From NCBI GenBank assembly GCA_036768485.1, contig JAVLUZ010000223.1:2745893-2809892 (forward strand): a stretch of DNA of 64,000 bases, written 5' to 3'. The notes under the pieces are model-generated. The model was not told the DNA's origin. It was given only the letters and a program-made list of their open reading frames with translations, and did no database searches. This DNA comes from Mermis nigrescens. Taxonomy: Eukaryota; Nematoda; Enoplea; Mermithida; Mermithidae. Positions 38,001 to 46,026 of this stretch are shown here, piece by piece. The number at the start of each line of letters is the position of its first letter. Within the stretch, counting starts at the first letter, position 1. The translations under genes and the position numbers were made by a program.

Positions 38001-39612
38001 GTGTAAAATTCCCAAAATTTTTGGGGCTTCGCGCCGAACTGATAAATTATTTGTCCTATATATCTTTAAAATGGCAGAATTTGCATTTAGAATGGAAAAA
38101 TGTCAACATTTTTCGGCGCTTCGCGCCGTTTTTAGATAATTTTTAGTAATTTTTGGCGTCAAAAACCCAGAAATTAGCTAAAATACACTACCAAAGATCG
38201 AAAACCCTGTTTTACCACACTAAAATCGCTACTGTACTATATTATAGTACACAAAAATTTGCATGTACAAAATGTACAAAGACTGGGGACCATCTTTGTA
38301 CATGTACAAACGGACTTTGTACAAAAGAAAACACTGCCCCCCCTCGATTTTTGAAAAAATGAATTTTTGTCCGCTTATAGGCGTTTTTTGGGTGTTTTCG
38401 GCCAAAAATTGGAGGTCATCCCCCTAAAAATGGTCGGGGACCCTCATCCAAAATTTCGATATCTTAAAAACGGATACAAAATTTAGCCCGAAAGACACAC
38501 TGACACGATGTGTGTATGTACTTATACGTACACATACACTAATTTTTTGGTTATTGTAGCCTCGTTTTTATATTTTCGGTTTTAAAAGCTCGGCATTAAT
38601 CGATAAAAGTGATAACAAATTTTAAAATTTCAAGTTTAAACAATTTGCGATATCAGTGTAGTACTGTCGACCTGTTTTAAGATTGAGATTACACCTCTTA
38701 CTAAGAGCCAAGAAATTAGATCACTGAACAATTCTAAAGTCTTACTAAGGTTTGCCAAGCCGATGCATGTTATAAAATAAGAGGTCGTCATGTGTACGTA
38801 ATCAAGAAAATTGAAAAAATCAATAACTGTTGCGGCTATACTTTGCACAACAGCAGTTACTATTGTGTATAAGTGCCAAACATAAATACATGTAATCGCT
38901 CGAAAATCGGGAGTCTCTGGCCATTTTGGGGGGGGGGGGTAAAGACCTCCAATTTTTGGCTAAAAATGGCCAAAAAACGCCCAAAAACGCCTGAAAAATT
39001 CGATCTTTCCAAAAAATCGGGGTAGGGGGTCAAAAATTTGGCTTTGGAGGGATGGGAGGGGGACGTTGGACTTTGGTAGGGGGATCTCCCATCCATACAT
39101 GTAGCGGCTCGAAATTTAGCAGGTCCCGGCCATTTTTAGGTGGGGGGGATAAATGACGTCCAATTTTTGGCCAAAAAACAGACAAGAAATCCGATTTTTT
39201 CCAAAAATCGGAGGGGGTGAACAATTTTTTGACTTTAGGCGGGGTGTGGGACGTCCGACTTTGGGTGGGAAGATCTTCATCCCCTTGTTACATGTATGCC
39301 CCCACCCCCAGCTACATGTAATACAACAACCTTCCGCGACGTCCAATGCTATAAAATATGTAAGTCGAACAACCCTTAGTAAAACTTATGGACCGTTAAG
39401 TTTTCAGAAATCGCGGCGAGAACTCTTTGTCCTGGATTTTGCTTGATATTTAACATTGATCTGATTGATAAATAAGTCCTTTTCAGCTAATCTAACAGAT
39501 AATATATTTTAATTTCTAGGAAATCGATCTGCTTGGATCGCCGAAGCCAGTTGTTTTTATCCTACATAGCTTTTTATCCGCCAAAGTATACAGATTGGGA
39601 GTTTACGCTTAG
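13861..39612 (+). CDS. Syntrophin, eleven coding exons (515 aa)
   Basis: Dystrophin-associated adaptor protein. My model joins 13861-14032, 17438-17661, 20969-21053, 21653-21780, 24594-24706, 25840-25984, 29309-29451, 30385-30496, 35492-35582, 36665-36906 and 39520-39612. Every intron is GT-AG, every phase agrees across the junction, and the total is 1548 nt including TAG. Order: first PH half (about residues 6-57), PDZ (about 80-164; GLGI loop at 92-95, class I His at 143), second PH half (204-262), second PH domain (about 279-400), syntrophin-unique C-terminus to 515. Known role: the PDZ binds channels, kinases and nNOS-type partners; the PH/SU region binds dystrophin-family proteins at the membrane. 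Which paralogue (alpha, beta, gamma) is not decidable by eye; the PDZ and C-terminus look alpha/beta-like. Coding is only about 6% of the 25.8-kb span; introns are packed with transposons. Extra 5' non-coding exons are possible. Confidence 0.92.
15252..16915. mobile_element. Mariner-like non-autonomous element
   Basis: The left end CAGGATGTGGACCAAAAAAG continues to 15276 and is mirrored by the right end (16891-16915), CTTTTTCGGTCCACCCTG, about 22 of 25 positions matching. Each end abuts TA (15250-15251 and 16916-16917), the mariner/Tc1 target. No transposase frame is present in the 1.66 kb. It lies in syntrophin intron 1. Confidence 0.7.
17438..17661 (+). CDS. Syntrophin exon 2: linker and PDZ N-half
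   Basis: Residues 58-132. The acceptor 'cttaaag|at' follows a T-rich tract and restores an Asp codon. After a linker comes [20 protein letters not shown], then the nearly invariant [16 protein letters not shown] and GDAILS. The GLGI carboxylate-binding loop is intact. Donor 'tatct|gtaagc', phase 0. Confidence 0.95.
18072..18225. mobile_element. Family-2 MITE
   Basis: 154 bp from CATACATGTACCGGCTCGAA to TTAAATGCATG. Flanks ATTCTAAA (18064-18071) and GTCCTAAA (18226-18233) match at 6 of 8. Interior has the family's 'gtcaaaaattttctggctttcg' and 'gggggatcccccat' blocks. Confidence 0.75.
18645..19420. mobile_element. Family-1 MITE
   Basis: Left end is decayed (about 18645, 'ggcattttgtttttttgtactcgg'); right end GTACAAAAAACACTG at 19420. 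GGCGCTTCGCGCC-type hairpins at 18785-18797, 19104-19116 and 19195-19207. Confidence 0.75.
19869..20315. mobile_element. MITE with CATACATGGGCA ends (new interior)
   Basis: 447 bp. Starts CATACATGGGCA and ends TGCCCACTTGTG, inverted ends. Flanks GTCATCCT (19861-19868) and GTAATCCT (20316-20323) match 7 of 8. The interior ('tatatagcc' repeated several times) is unlike family 4 although the ends are shared. Confidence 0.7.
20969..21053 (+). CDS. Syntrophin exon 3: PDZ C-half
   Basis: Residues 133-160: [20 protein letters not shown] and the last strand IVDLE. His143 at the start of helix B marks a class I PDZ (ligand S/T-x-hydrophobic). Acceptor 'tatgcag|gtg', donor 'gaag|gttaac', phase 1. Confidence 0.95.
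21653..21780 (+). CDS. Syntrophin exon 4: PDZ to PH linker
   Basis: Residues 161-203. Opens [13 protein letters not shown], the conserved segment just after the PDZ, then a polar linker ending CDMK. Acceptor 'gcttcag|ta', donor 'atgaag|gtgacc', phase 0. Confidence 0.9.
21820..22300. repeat. Repeat Z (related to 60290-60710)
   Basis: From a decayed GTACAAAGA hairpin at 21820-21890 to 'tttagctttctgagtcgatttttatgtg'. The blocks 'ttttgcatctat', 'aaaattgac..gttta.c.t.atgttgcat' and 'atttctgatt.tgta' recur in order near 60460-60700. Confidence 0.55.
22305..23350. mobile_element. Degraded GC-end element, hAT-like
   Basis: GGGGCC-rich blocks at 22308-22350 and 23318-23345 bracket about 950 bp of AT-rich DNA, as in the large elements at 2213 and 58503. 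Clear terminal repeats are missing; 'tagtgatct' follows near 23352. Confidence 0.4.
23581..23963. mobile_element. Family-3 MITE with exact 8-bp duplication
   Basis: 383 bp from CATACATGCACAGCATGGGA to ATCATGTATG. The duplication GTTGCAGC lies at 23573-23580 and 23964-23971, identical. Carries GGCGCGAAGCGCC at 23785-23797 and a G-rich stretch near each end. Confidence 0.88.
24232..24532 (-). mobile_element. Complete tRNA-derived SINE
   Basis: The 5' head on the minus strand begins at 24532: GAGACACCGAGTGGTAAACAC (A-box) and GGTTCGAATCC (B-box), tRNA-Ser-like. A 230-bp body follows, ending in an A/T tail. A 13-bp direct repeat ATTGTTTTAATAA flanks it exactly (24219-24231 and 24533-24545), the target duplication expected of LINE-driven insertion. 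It lies in syntrophin intron 4. Confidence 0.88.
24594..24706 (+). CDS. Syntrophin exon 5: second half of PH1
   Basis: Residues 204-240: [32 protein letters not shown]. It resumes the PH fold that the PDZ interrupts; the D-x-R-x-x-E-I pattern is typical. Acceptor 'attttcag|att', donor 'attag|gtaagg', phase 2. A complete SINE with its duplication ends 48 bp upstream (24545). Confidence 0.9.
25430..25546. repeat. Family-2 MITE remnant
   Basis: Only the right part is recognisable: 'ttgacagggggtgataaatctcatttttgagggatgggg', 'gactttgggtgg', 'ccctcttacacttatg'. The rest of 24707-27095, apart from exon 6, shows GC-rich 'gaccgccccc' debris (25085-25130, 26160-26190) and no gene. Confidence 0.5.
25840..25984 (+). 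CDS. Syntrophin exon 6: PH1 helix and start of PH2
   Basis: Residues 241-289. [18 protein letters not shown] is the C-terminal PH helix with its Trp; the exon ends KLMGWLAEK, the first strand of the second PH domain. Acceptor 'tgttcag|a', donor 'gaaaaa|gtatat', phase 0. Confidence 0.92.
27096..27747. mobile_element. Family-5 hAT-like MITE, uninterrupted
   Basis: About 650 bp from TAGTAGCGGATTTAGGGG to TTCTAGATCTGCGCTTG, imperfect inverted ends of the CAG-x-GGCGGATCTAGG kind. Collinear with the two halves at 6525-6711 and 7125-7551. No matching 8-bp flanks found. Confidence 0.65.
27748..29308. other. Intron 6, no gene or clear element
   Basis: I see no bounded repeat. The short frames here (for example 28312-28647 and 28666-29073) have no recognisable motif. 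Confidence 0.5.
29309..29451 (+). CDS. Syntrophin exon 7: PH2 core
   Basis: Residues 290-336: [20 protein letters not shown] and the end RPLIATR. W-R-P and the D-x-L-x-x-Y strand match syntrophin PH2. Acceptor 'atttctag|gtc', donor 'aactag|gtgcct', phase 2. Confidence 0.92.
29821..30202. mobile_element. Family-3 MITE
   Basis: 382 bp, collinear with 23581-23963. Flanks GAACACTG (29813-29820) and GAACAGTA (30203-30210) match 6 of 8. Hairpin GGCGCGAAACGCC at 30027-30039. Confidence 0.75.
30385..30496 (+). CDS. Syntrophin exon 8: PH2 continuation
   Basis: Residues 337-374: [14 protein letters not shown], then [19 protein letters not shown]. The F-x-x-R-T-G-x-x-x-G-I block is a strong family signature. 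Acceptor 'tctttag|a', donor 'acgt|gtaagc', phase 0. Confidence 0.95.
30695..31339. mobile_element. Family-2 MITE split by family 3, exact duplication
   Basis: Starts CATACATGTAACGGCTTGAA and ends TTTTACATGTGTG. The duplication GTCGAAAT at 30687-30694 and 31340-31347 is exact. Family-3 element 30735-31145 interrupts it after 'ggtccccgg'. Confidence 0.88.
30735..31145. mobile_element. Family-3 MITE nested in family 2
   Basis: 411 bp from CATACATGCACAGCATGGGA to ATCATGTATG. Exact duplication GTCCCCGG at 30727-30734 and 31146-31153; removing the element and one duplication restores a continuous family-2 sequence. Hairpin GGCGCGAAGCGCC at 30937-30949. Confidence 0.9.
31348..32365. other. Intron 8, no gene or clear element
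   Basis: AT-rich sequence without bounded repeats or protein-like frames. Confidence 0.5.
33970..34010. other. GC hairpin (GCCCGGCGTTGCCCGGGC)
   Basis: Short strong palindrome with a GTT-containing loop, standing out from AT-rich surroundings. Together with 35090-35290 (see next entry) it may mark the limits of an older insertion inside the large element. Confidence 0.35.
34060..34470. repeat. About 50-bp minisatellite
   Basis: Roughly eight units of the form 'tcaaaccatatttttgatgttttaggatgttttggaaaattttt', with small length changes. The purine strand opens short repeated frames without meaning. Confidence 0.8.
34490..34925. repeat. About 48-bp minisatellite
   Basis: About eight units containing 'cctatcttatagcattgcctatcttgtagcac.gggtatcttatatcac', each unit holding two related halves. 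On the minus strand it yields a periodic peptide (C-Y-K-I-G-R-D-I) with no known counterpart. Confidence 0.8.
35085..35290. repeat. Fragment resembling a LINE/SINE 3' end
   Basis: GC-richer sequence ('gggtgcgtttgtcgaaatttcaagatcgc', 'caaatttcattgggccggagccaacccgg') that ends in 'acaaacatacatacatacaaacaaac', a microsatellite tail as in retroposons. No coding frame recognised. Confidence 0.4.
35492..35582 (+). CDS. Syntrophin exon 9: PH2 C-terminal helix
   Basis: Residues 375-404: [20 protein letters not shown], then ALIREVSC. The Trp of the helix is present. Acceptor 'attttaag|gtc', donor 'tgtc|gtaagc', phase 1. The right end of a 3.1-kb transposon lies 27 bp before the exon, its target duplication 19 bp before. 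Confidence 0.95.
36170..36629. mobile_element. Family-2 MITE (reverse) split by family 4
   Basis: Family-2 sequence in reverse orientation ('aaagtcggccgtcccccag', 'ggccaaaaattgacggtcattt') breaks at 36327 and resumes at 36589, ending GAGCCGTTACATGTATG. The left end is decayed. Confidence 0.65.
36328..36588. mobile_element. Family-4 MITE nested in family 2
   Basis: CATACATGGGCGTGGGGG to CCGCCCACCCATG, 261 bp. Interior 'aatggatagtgctcgatgagaaacgttgaaaaatgg' in pieces identical to the other family-4 copies. The duplication is unclear (GCCGGGAT against GCCGGGGA, 6 of 8 if shifted). It ends 76 bp before syntrophin exon 10. Confidence 0.7.
36665..36906 (+). CDS. Syntrophin exon 10: syntrophin-unique region
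   Basis: Residues 405-485. Opens with C-x-W-x-G-R-D-C (as in [15 protein letters not shown]) and ends [20 protein letters not shown]. The F-E-x-x-x-S-x-D-D-G motif is characteristic. A proline/asparagine-rich insert (about residues 427-448) is longer than I would expect. Acceptor 'ttttaatag|ca', donor 'gagcaa|gtattg', phase 0. Confidence 0.93.
37503..38462. mobile_element. Family-2 MITE (reverse) split by family 1
   Basis: Opens 'cgtacatgtaac', with 'ggggatccctccacccggagtc' and 'aaatttttgaccccc', breaks at 37574, and resumes at 38337 with 'ccccccctcgatttttgaaaaaatg' and 'ggccaaaaattggaggtcatcc'. Confidence 0.65.
37575..38336. mobile_element. Family-1 MITE, full length (762 bp)
   Basis: CAGTGTTTTTTTTGTACTCGG to ACAAAAGAAAACACTG. 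The best full-length example: hairpins GGCGC-TTT-GCGCC (37705-37717) and GGCGC-TTC-GCGCC (37801-37813, 38115-38127) and the GTACAAAGACTTTTCGGG hairpin. The insertion lies in a run of C, so the 8-bp duplication cannot be fixed. Confidence 0.82.
38886..39319. mobile_element. Family-2 MITE split by another family-2 copy
   Basis: Left end 'aatacatgtaatcgctcg'; broken at 39093; right end 'cagctacatgtaat' after the inserted copy. Confidence 0.6.
39094..39298. mobile_element. Family-2 MITE nested in family 2
   Basis: CATACATGTAGCGGCTCGAA to TTGTTACATGTATG. Flanks CTCCCATC (39086-39093) and CCCCCACC (39299-39306) match 6 of 8. It ends 221 bp before syntrophin exon 11. Confidence 0.7.
39520..39612 (+). 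CDS. Syntrophin exon 11: C-terminus and stop
   Basis: Residues 486-515, [20 protein letters not shown] then [10 protein letters not shown] and TAG at 39610-39612. This is the near-universal syntrophin ending (SCPKxxVFxxHxFLSAKVxRLG). Acceptor 'atttctag|gaa'. I see no standard AATAAA soon after the stop, so the 3' UTR end is unplaced. Confidence 0.95.
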   Translation, partial: EIDLLGSPKPVVFILHSFLSAKVYRLGVYA

Positions 39613-40339
39613 GATATAAGAAATTATTCCGCCAAAATCGCAGCTCATCATTGTACCATTCTAATCGTCAGTATTCCAATGCCGTGATAATAATGCATAT
39701 TTATTATTGTGTTGAGATTACGGCCATGTTTGTCATGTTATTTATATTTTATGCATTTCACGATTAGTGGGTATAAACGTGTACATTTATGACAGAAAAT
39801 CGAGATCTTAACGAAATTTTGGAAAATTAACTCGAAAAAAGCCGAAACTTCTGATAATCGTTAAAGCAGGTGCCTGCAGATTTATGGATTGGTCGAAGCG
39901 AGAAGCTGATTAAAGCCATCCTTAAAAAATTTTTTGCATCGACTTTCTTCGTAAAGACATTTTTGAGACTTAATTTGGTAATTTTTGCAGTTTCCAACGT
40001 TTCCCGTTAAATTTTCGGCAAATTTCAGATGCTTTCTGTCGGAAATTAGAAAAAGTGTATTTCGGTTATTGACTTAAAACATTGATGCAGATATAAAAAT
40101 TGTTAGTATATTGTGCTAGTACATGAGAACCATTAAGAAGTAATTTAATAGTTTTCTCAAATTGTTTTACATAATATTATCTTTAGATTTGTATTTTGCT
40201 TTGCGTGTCAGTTTATCTCTTATTTTCCTATTATTGATATTCGTAAGCACATAAGACTGCACACATTATTGCAAACGGATCTTGTATGCCCTAAGCTTAT
40301 TTCCATAGTGTATTTGCAGCAGCACCTTGACCTTGCCCT

Positions 40340-40528
40340 CATACATGTAACAGCTCGATTATGCGTGGAAGGCTTCCCGGCCATTTTTAGGGGGAGGGCT
40401 GAGGGTAAATGACCTTCAATTTTTGGCTAGAAACGGCCGAAAAATTCAATTTTTTTCCAGAAATCGTAGGAGGGGGTAAAACTTTATCTGGCTTTGGGGG
40501 ATGGCGGACGACCCTTGTTACATGTATG
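40340..40528. mobile_element. Family-2 MITE
   Basis: 189 bp, CATACATGTAACAGCTCGAT to TTGTTACATGTATG. Flanks CTTGCCCT (40332-40339) and CTTGTCCC (40529-40536) match 6 of 8. Confidence 0.72.
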
Positions 40529-42319
40529 CTTGTCCCAGCCCATTTTAGTTACCAGGCTTGTATCTGGCCCTCTGAATTTTGGGTGAGACTGAAGTTCAAG
40601 TCTGATCCTGCTGAAAAGTTGTTTAACTTGTTTTATACTGAATTATGGTACATTGCAGACGAAAGCAATACGGAAAATAATTAATTCTGTTTTACTCAAA
40701 CCTGGGCTCTTCGGGAGACAAAATTTCTACAAAAACAATGAACCCGGAAATTTGGGCTTATTAGCGCAAAGTTGTACTAAAATCTATTTTGACGGTATTT
40801 CAAGTGCGCTTTAACAATTTTCAATTTTTTCTCTGGGGGTGAAAATCTTAGGGAAGTAGTCCGCCCATCCCCGCCACATCTGCGTGCCTGCAGGTTATGC
40901 ACAAATACACAATTTTTTGGAAATTAATGCGAATTATATTTTAAGATATAATGGCATGCTTGGGAGAACTAAGACTTGCACTGTTTTTTGGCCTTAGACG
41001 AGATTTTCACGCAAACGCTAGCCATTGACCATTAGAGGTCATGCAGATGAGAATAGCCTAACAAACCACGGGGATATGTCAACCAAATTTTCTTAAAACT
41101 GGAAATGGGCTGCTTAATCTTAGAGCTTATTTTATCCGATCATCATATACATGATTTTTGCCGAAAATTTTGTATCCTATTTCTATTTCCTCAAATTTTT
41201 GTACTAAAATGTACACATCTTATTTGCACTTCGTCGACGTTCTTTTCATTTTCTATTCCTCTAGCCCTCTTGCACTTTTCAGTTGCTACATTATCTGTCT
41301 GTTGCGAGCTACATATGTACATTTTAGTTTTCTTCGCCTATTTCGACGTCGGACAAAATAAGTACGTTATAGAAACAGTTTATTTTCAGCGCTTTCGTAT
41401 GCTATATTCATCGCTTTTATCTCGCATTTCTGTTCTTACCGTTCGTATTCCTGTAATTTACATAAAAGCGATATAAGATTGGCTCATTTTTGCGTAAAAT
41501 CGCGAAGTGGATTTTATAAATTATTTTTGCATATTTGTATATAATTCTGATGTTATATTTATTTTATTTATCTGCAGCTGTCGTAGCATTAACTATAATC
41601 TTTACCGAATGAACGGACGAATTGTAAAATCGGTGGTTAAGGCTTTAATCCAACCGTCTTCTTCAAAGGCTTTATAAATAAATACTAATTTCAGCGCGTT
41701 TAATCCTTTTGACCTTTATTAGTTTCTTAGCACGAAATCATTAATAATTTTTTTCCCGTTTTGGAATGTTCGGATTTTTGATTATTTTTTCAAGTTAGTT
41801 CACTCATTCCACGAGCTTGAATTTATCCACACTTCAACGTGTACATATTCCCATGCTAGATTTATCAAAGAAGCCATTATGGCCTAATTTCTTATAGCTT
41901 ATACGGAATTTGGCCTTCATAAATTCCATATGCTTTATTCACTTCAGTTGCCTCGTAAAGTCCTCTTCTTTATAATGAAATCTTTCGAAAATTTTGAGCT
42001 AAGTTGCTAATCTCTTTTCTTGGGGTGAATAACATCGACGTTCGACTTATTTTTCGTGTCACTGTCTTCCAAAATAGTCGAATTCATCGTGTTCGTTATT
42101 ATAATCACATATTTCAGTTTATTTTACGAAACCTGTGCAAATCGGCTGTCAAACGGTCGGTAGTTTAACTATGTATTCAAAGAGTGATCACTGTCATGCT
42201 CCTAAAAACTGTTTTGTAATCATCTCTCAGATACCGTTAAACATTTTTCATGCGGCAGAATTCGTAAAACAGATTAGTTATCTCCGTCGGTATGCACTTT
42301 ACCATTTGTTCCGCGCCTT
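40529..42319. other. Non-coding; no gene recognised
   Basis: Open frames such as 41105-41476 are long for this composition but hydrophobic, low in complexity and motif-free. No splice-linked conserved segment found. Confidence 0.45.
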
Positions 42320-42600
42320 TCATGCACATAGGGGGTGCGAGGCGGCCACCCGGACGTGGTGGTCGGGGGTATGCACCCCCGAGAAAGCAAAATATCCCCC
42401 CCAGAAACCAAAATACCCCAGAATTCAATTTTGGAAATTTTTTTTTGTTTTTTTTCGCAATTTTTTGATGCCAATGGATCGTGCTCGATGAGAAACGTTG
42501 AAAAATGTTTCTTTCGCTATACCACAATTTTAGGGCTATTTTTTGACCTTTGAAAAATCTTGCACTCCCCGGAATTATGGTGCCACCATCTTTGGTGAGG
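42320..42600. mobile_element. Family-4 MITE, decayed ends
   Basis: The interior matches other copies ('gtatgcacccccgagaaagcaaaata', 'gatgccaatggatcgtgctc', 'gatgagaaacgttgaaaaatg'). Ends and duplication are not clear. Confidence 0.65.
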
Positions 42601-43120
42601 GGGATATTACCGCTCGCTAAAGGGTCAGCCAAGCAGGTACTATCCGGCGATTTTGAGCCGACGGAACGTTTTTTTGCTTCATTTCTGAGGTCAAAAGAAG
42701 TAAAAATGTCAAAATTTTTGTTTAGTATGTAAGTTTTACTGAAATTGCGCCCAAAATTGATTTATTTCTGTATTTTTTAGTGTTATAAGTGATGCAATGT
42801 GACCTAAAAATGCTTCAGAGATGCGGTATTACTACTGGAAATTCGTTTTATAGGCTATTTCGACCATTTTTGCCGTTTAAACAGCAAAAAACCGTGAACG
42901 TTGAATATACTCTTTTAGATTTGTGGGATTTTACCACCCCCCCCACCCACCCTGACCTTAAGTCGCGCACGCATGCTTATTTTCTTGATGACGTCATTTA
43001 CATTATTTATTCAATGTATGTACCTATACATTCTGATCTTTACGTCGTCGCTTCACGTATTTTTTTGTACAAAGCCGAATTTGTGAACGCGACCTATACG
43101 TTTACGATAATACTCATATG

Positions 43121-43333
43121 CATACATATAACGGGGATGGGGGGATCCCTCACCCAAAGTCGGACGTCCCTCATCCCACCCAAAGCCAGAAAATTTTAGA
43201 CCCCCGATTTTTGAAAAAAAAATTAAATTTTTTGACCGTTTGTAGGCGTTTTTGGCCGTTTTGACCAAAAATTTTAAGGTCAATCACCCCCCTCTCTAAA
43301 AATGGCCGGTCCCCCAAAATTCCGAGCCGTTAT
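43121..43333. mobile_element. Family-2 MITE (reverse)
   Basis: CATACATATAACGGGGATGG on the left; 'gagccgttatagttctg' on the right. Interior has 'cccaaagtcggacgtcc' and 'ttttggccgttttgaccaaaaat'. Confidence 0.65.
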
Positions 43334-43340
43334 AGTTCTG

Positions 43341-45434
43341 GCCTCTAGAAAAACCACTTTTTGTATTTTTTGCATGTACGACTATGTACTGTAGAACCAC
43401 CTCAATCTTTAAAGTTATGTAATCAGAGCAATCTCACGTCAGAGCCCTATCTTACGCCATTTAGTTAATTTCACAAATTTCTTTTGTCTTATAGAAAAAA
43501 TCGATCAAAGTCAAAACTAAAAAATATCGAAATTCAATTAAGAGCTAGAAAACCATGAAACCTAAAAAACCAGCCCTAAAAAGCTATGCTGCATGCATAC
43601 TTTGCAGCGGAAATATGTTTACTGGACTTACATAAGCATATTTTGAGAAAATTTTCACTTTTTACCGATATTTTCTCCTATTACATCAATTTTAAAAAAT
43701 CGATTATTTTGTCTAAGCTATATTAAAAGCTCTCTAATTTTTATAAATTAAGTCTTTGACTCGCAGACACAACTCTAGATGAGGTTCTTATACATCTTCT
43801 ACAAGAAACAATGCTAACTGAAGCACTTCAATGCAAACTAATTTTGTTGCCATGGCAACATATACCTAGCATAGGTTTTTTTAGGTTACATTGATTTTTT
43901 AGGTCACAATCGTACTTTTTTTAAATTTTGGTGGGAGTTCCTATTTTTTCAGGAAAATAAGTAACAGGCATCACGTAAGACTTCAAGAGGAAGATTCCTG
44001 CAAAGTTTTATAAAAATCAGCGCTATTTTTTAGGTTACAAGGTTTTTATTAGGTCTGACTTTGAAGATTTATTGTAGCTCCATGGATAGGATATGAGAGC
44101 TAAATTTTTTTGAGAACAGCCTGCATAGGGGTCTAACGTGAAAACTTAAAAGATTCTCACAAACATCAATAGGGGTAGAATTACGGACTCTCAAAAATGC
44201 ATGAAAAATGCGCAAAAAAAGAGTGATTTTTCGGAACTATTCAGCAAATTCATTTCTTAAGTTTCTGAATGATCCGAAAAGAGATCAGGACTCAGTTGTA
44301 GTCTATATGGCATAGTCCTTTTAACAGTATAATATCATTGGCTATCTCTTGCTTACGGAGAAAAGAGGTGGTTTTTTAAACTCCCAAATCCACTGGTTTT
44401 TGTAGAGGCCAGTACTATACATGTATGCTCATATATATGCCACCCGTCAGTAACCACAACATCGACTTGACTTTGTTGATTCACTTTTATCTTGAACACG
44501 GGAGGTGAGGGGTACATGGCGCGTCTGTTACACCGTATTACTAAAAATCGATTTAGATTCTTAAGCTAATCGCCATTTAGCTATTCCGGAGTTGACATAA
44601 GACAATTTTTCTAATAAAGAAAACGTTTTTTGTCACTTTAGCGAACCCCTTATGTTCTTGTCAGCTATTCATAAAATGTTGTCGTTAAACGAACACTCGT
44701 AAACAAGAATCACAAAAACCGCATTGCGCCTGCTATTCGTGTTCAACATTTGTAATCAAATATTTTATGTCCATTACTGACTCGCATATTCGTTCTGGTG
44801 GCGGTACTTACCGAGAAAAAATTGTATTCGATGTTTGAATTTTGGAGGGGAGTTTGGGAACGAGGAGTCTCACCAAAAATGGGTGTGGAAGGGGTCTGGA
44901 TCGGACAACAAAAAACTGCGATATTTTTAAAAATGAATGAAGATAGAAAATATTCTTAATAAGTCCTTTAGGTTAAAGTGAAACTGTGGAATAAGGTAGT
45001 TTTAACACTATGTTATCATTTATACTAGTTTTTTTGGGTCATTTTGGAGTAAAAAGTTCCATTTTTGACCCTTCCCTAGATCAGCTGACCCCTCTGTCCT
45101 TCCACCGTCTGCATCCCCTCCGAAAATTTGAAAGATCTCGCCCAAAATCGATACACTCCAGAATTGAATATGTTGTACAATATTTGTCACTCCGTCAGAC
45201 TATGTATGTACCCTCAGAATTTGGTTGCTGCTCATTTGTGTTCTGAACGTTTCTCCGAAAATCTGAAAGAAACCCCAATTTGATAGACCATAGAAATGAT
45301 TTTTTGGTGCTAATTTGTTATCAATGTTGCCCCATCAGCCCCCTCCCTCAGAATTTTGCTGCTGCCAGAAAATTATGGGGGAGAGTCAGGATGGGTAAAG
45401 TCACCAAAAATTTTATTAAAAATAGAATTCTGAC
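43341..45434. other. Non-coding; no gene recognised
   Basis: AT-rich with many short repeats of 'ttaggt' (43870-44060). No protein-like frame. Confidence 0.45.
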
Positions 45435-45442
45435 GTCTACAG

Positions 45443-45709
45443 CATACGTGGGCAGCAAGAAAATTCTGGGGGGGGGTGCAAGATTTTTTGAAGGTCGAAA
45501 TATGGCCTTAAAAATGGTGGTATGGCGATAAAAACACCATTTTTCGACGTTTCTCATCAAGCACTATCCATTGGCATCAAAAAATTGCGAAAAAAACGAA
45601 AAAAATTTTCAAAAATTGAATTCTGGGGGGGTATTTTGATTTCTGGGGGGGTATTTTGGTTTCTGGGGGGGGGTGCATACCCCCCCAAACCCCCCCACGC
45701 CCAGGTGTG
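45443..45709. mobile_element. Family-4 MITE, exact 8-bp duplication
   Basis: 267 bp, inverted ends CATACGTGGGC and GCCCAGGTGTG. The duplication GTCTACAG at 45435-45442 and 45710-45717 is exact. Orientation opposite to the copies at 36328 and 45756. Confidence 0.88.
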
Positions 45710-45755
45710 GTCTACAGTAGTCTGGGGTTTTCAACTTCTCGGGAGGGGGTACAAC

Positions 45756-45992
45756 CATACCTGGGCGTGGGGTTGGGGAGTATGCATCCCCCAGAAACCA
45801 AAATAACCCCCAGAACTCAATTTTTGAAATTGTTTCTATTTTTTTCGTTATTTTATGATGCCAATGGATAGTGCTCGATGAGAAACGTTGACAAATGGTG
45901 TTTTTTCGCCACACCACTATTCTTAAGGCCATTTTTGTATCTTTAAAAAAATTTTGCACCCCCTTCCAGAATTTAGGTGCCGCCCACCTATG
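45756..45992. mobile_element. Family-4 MITE
   Basis: 237 bp, CATACCTGGGCGTGGGGTTG to CGCCCACCTATG. Flanks GGTACAAC (45748-45755) and GGTATAAC (45993-46000) match 7 of 8. The DNA around it ('ctcgggagggggtacaac', 'cccccacgcccatctgtg' to 46026) looks like the remains of a further family-4 copy. Confidence 0.82.
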
Positions 45993-46026
45993 GGTATAAC
46001 CCCCGAACCCCCCCACGCCCATCTGT

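Noticed and set aside
41105..41476. A 123-codon open frame as a possible gene
   Set aside because: Hydrophobic, low complexity, no homologous exon next to it, and the composition alone gives such frames here.
42237..42632. Minus-strand frame of 131 codons
   Set aside because: It runs through a family-4 MITE; similar frames appear in the other copies (45609-46079, 48001-48375) only because the MITE sequence is shared.
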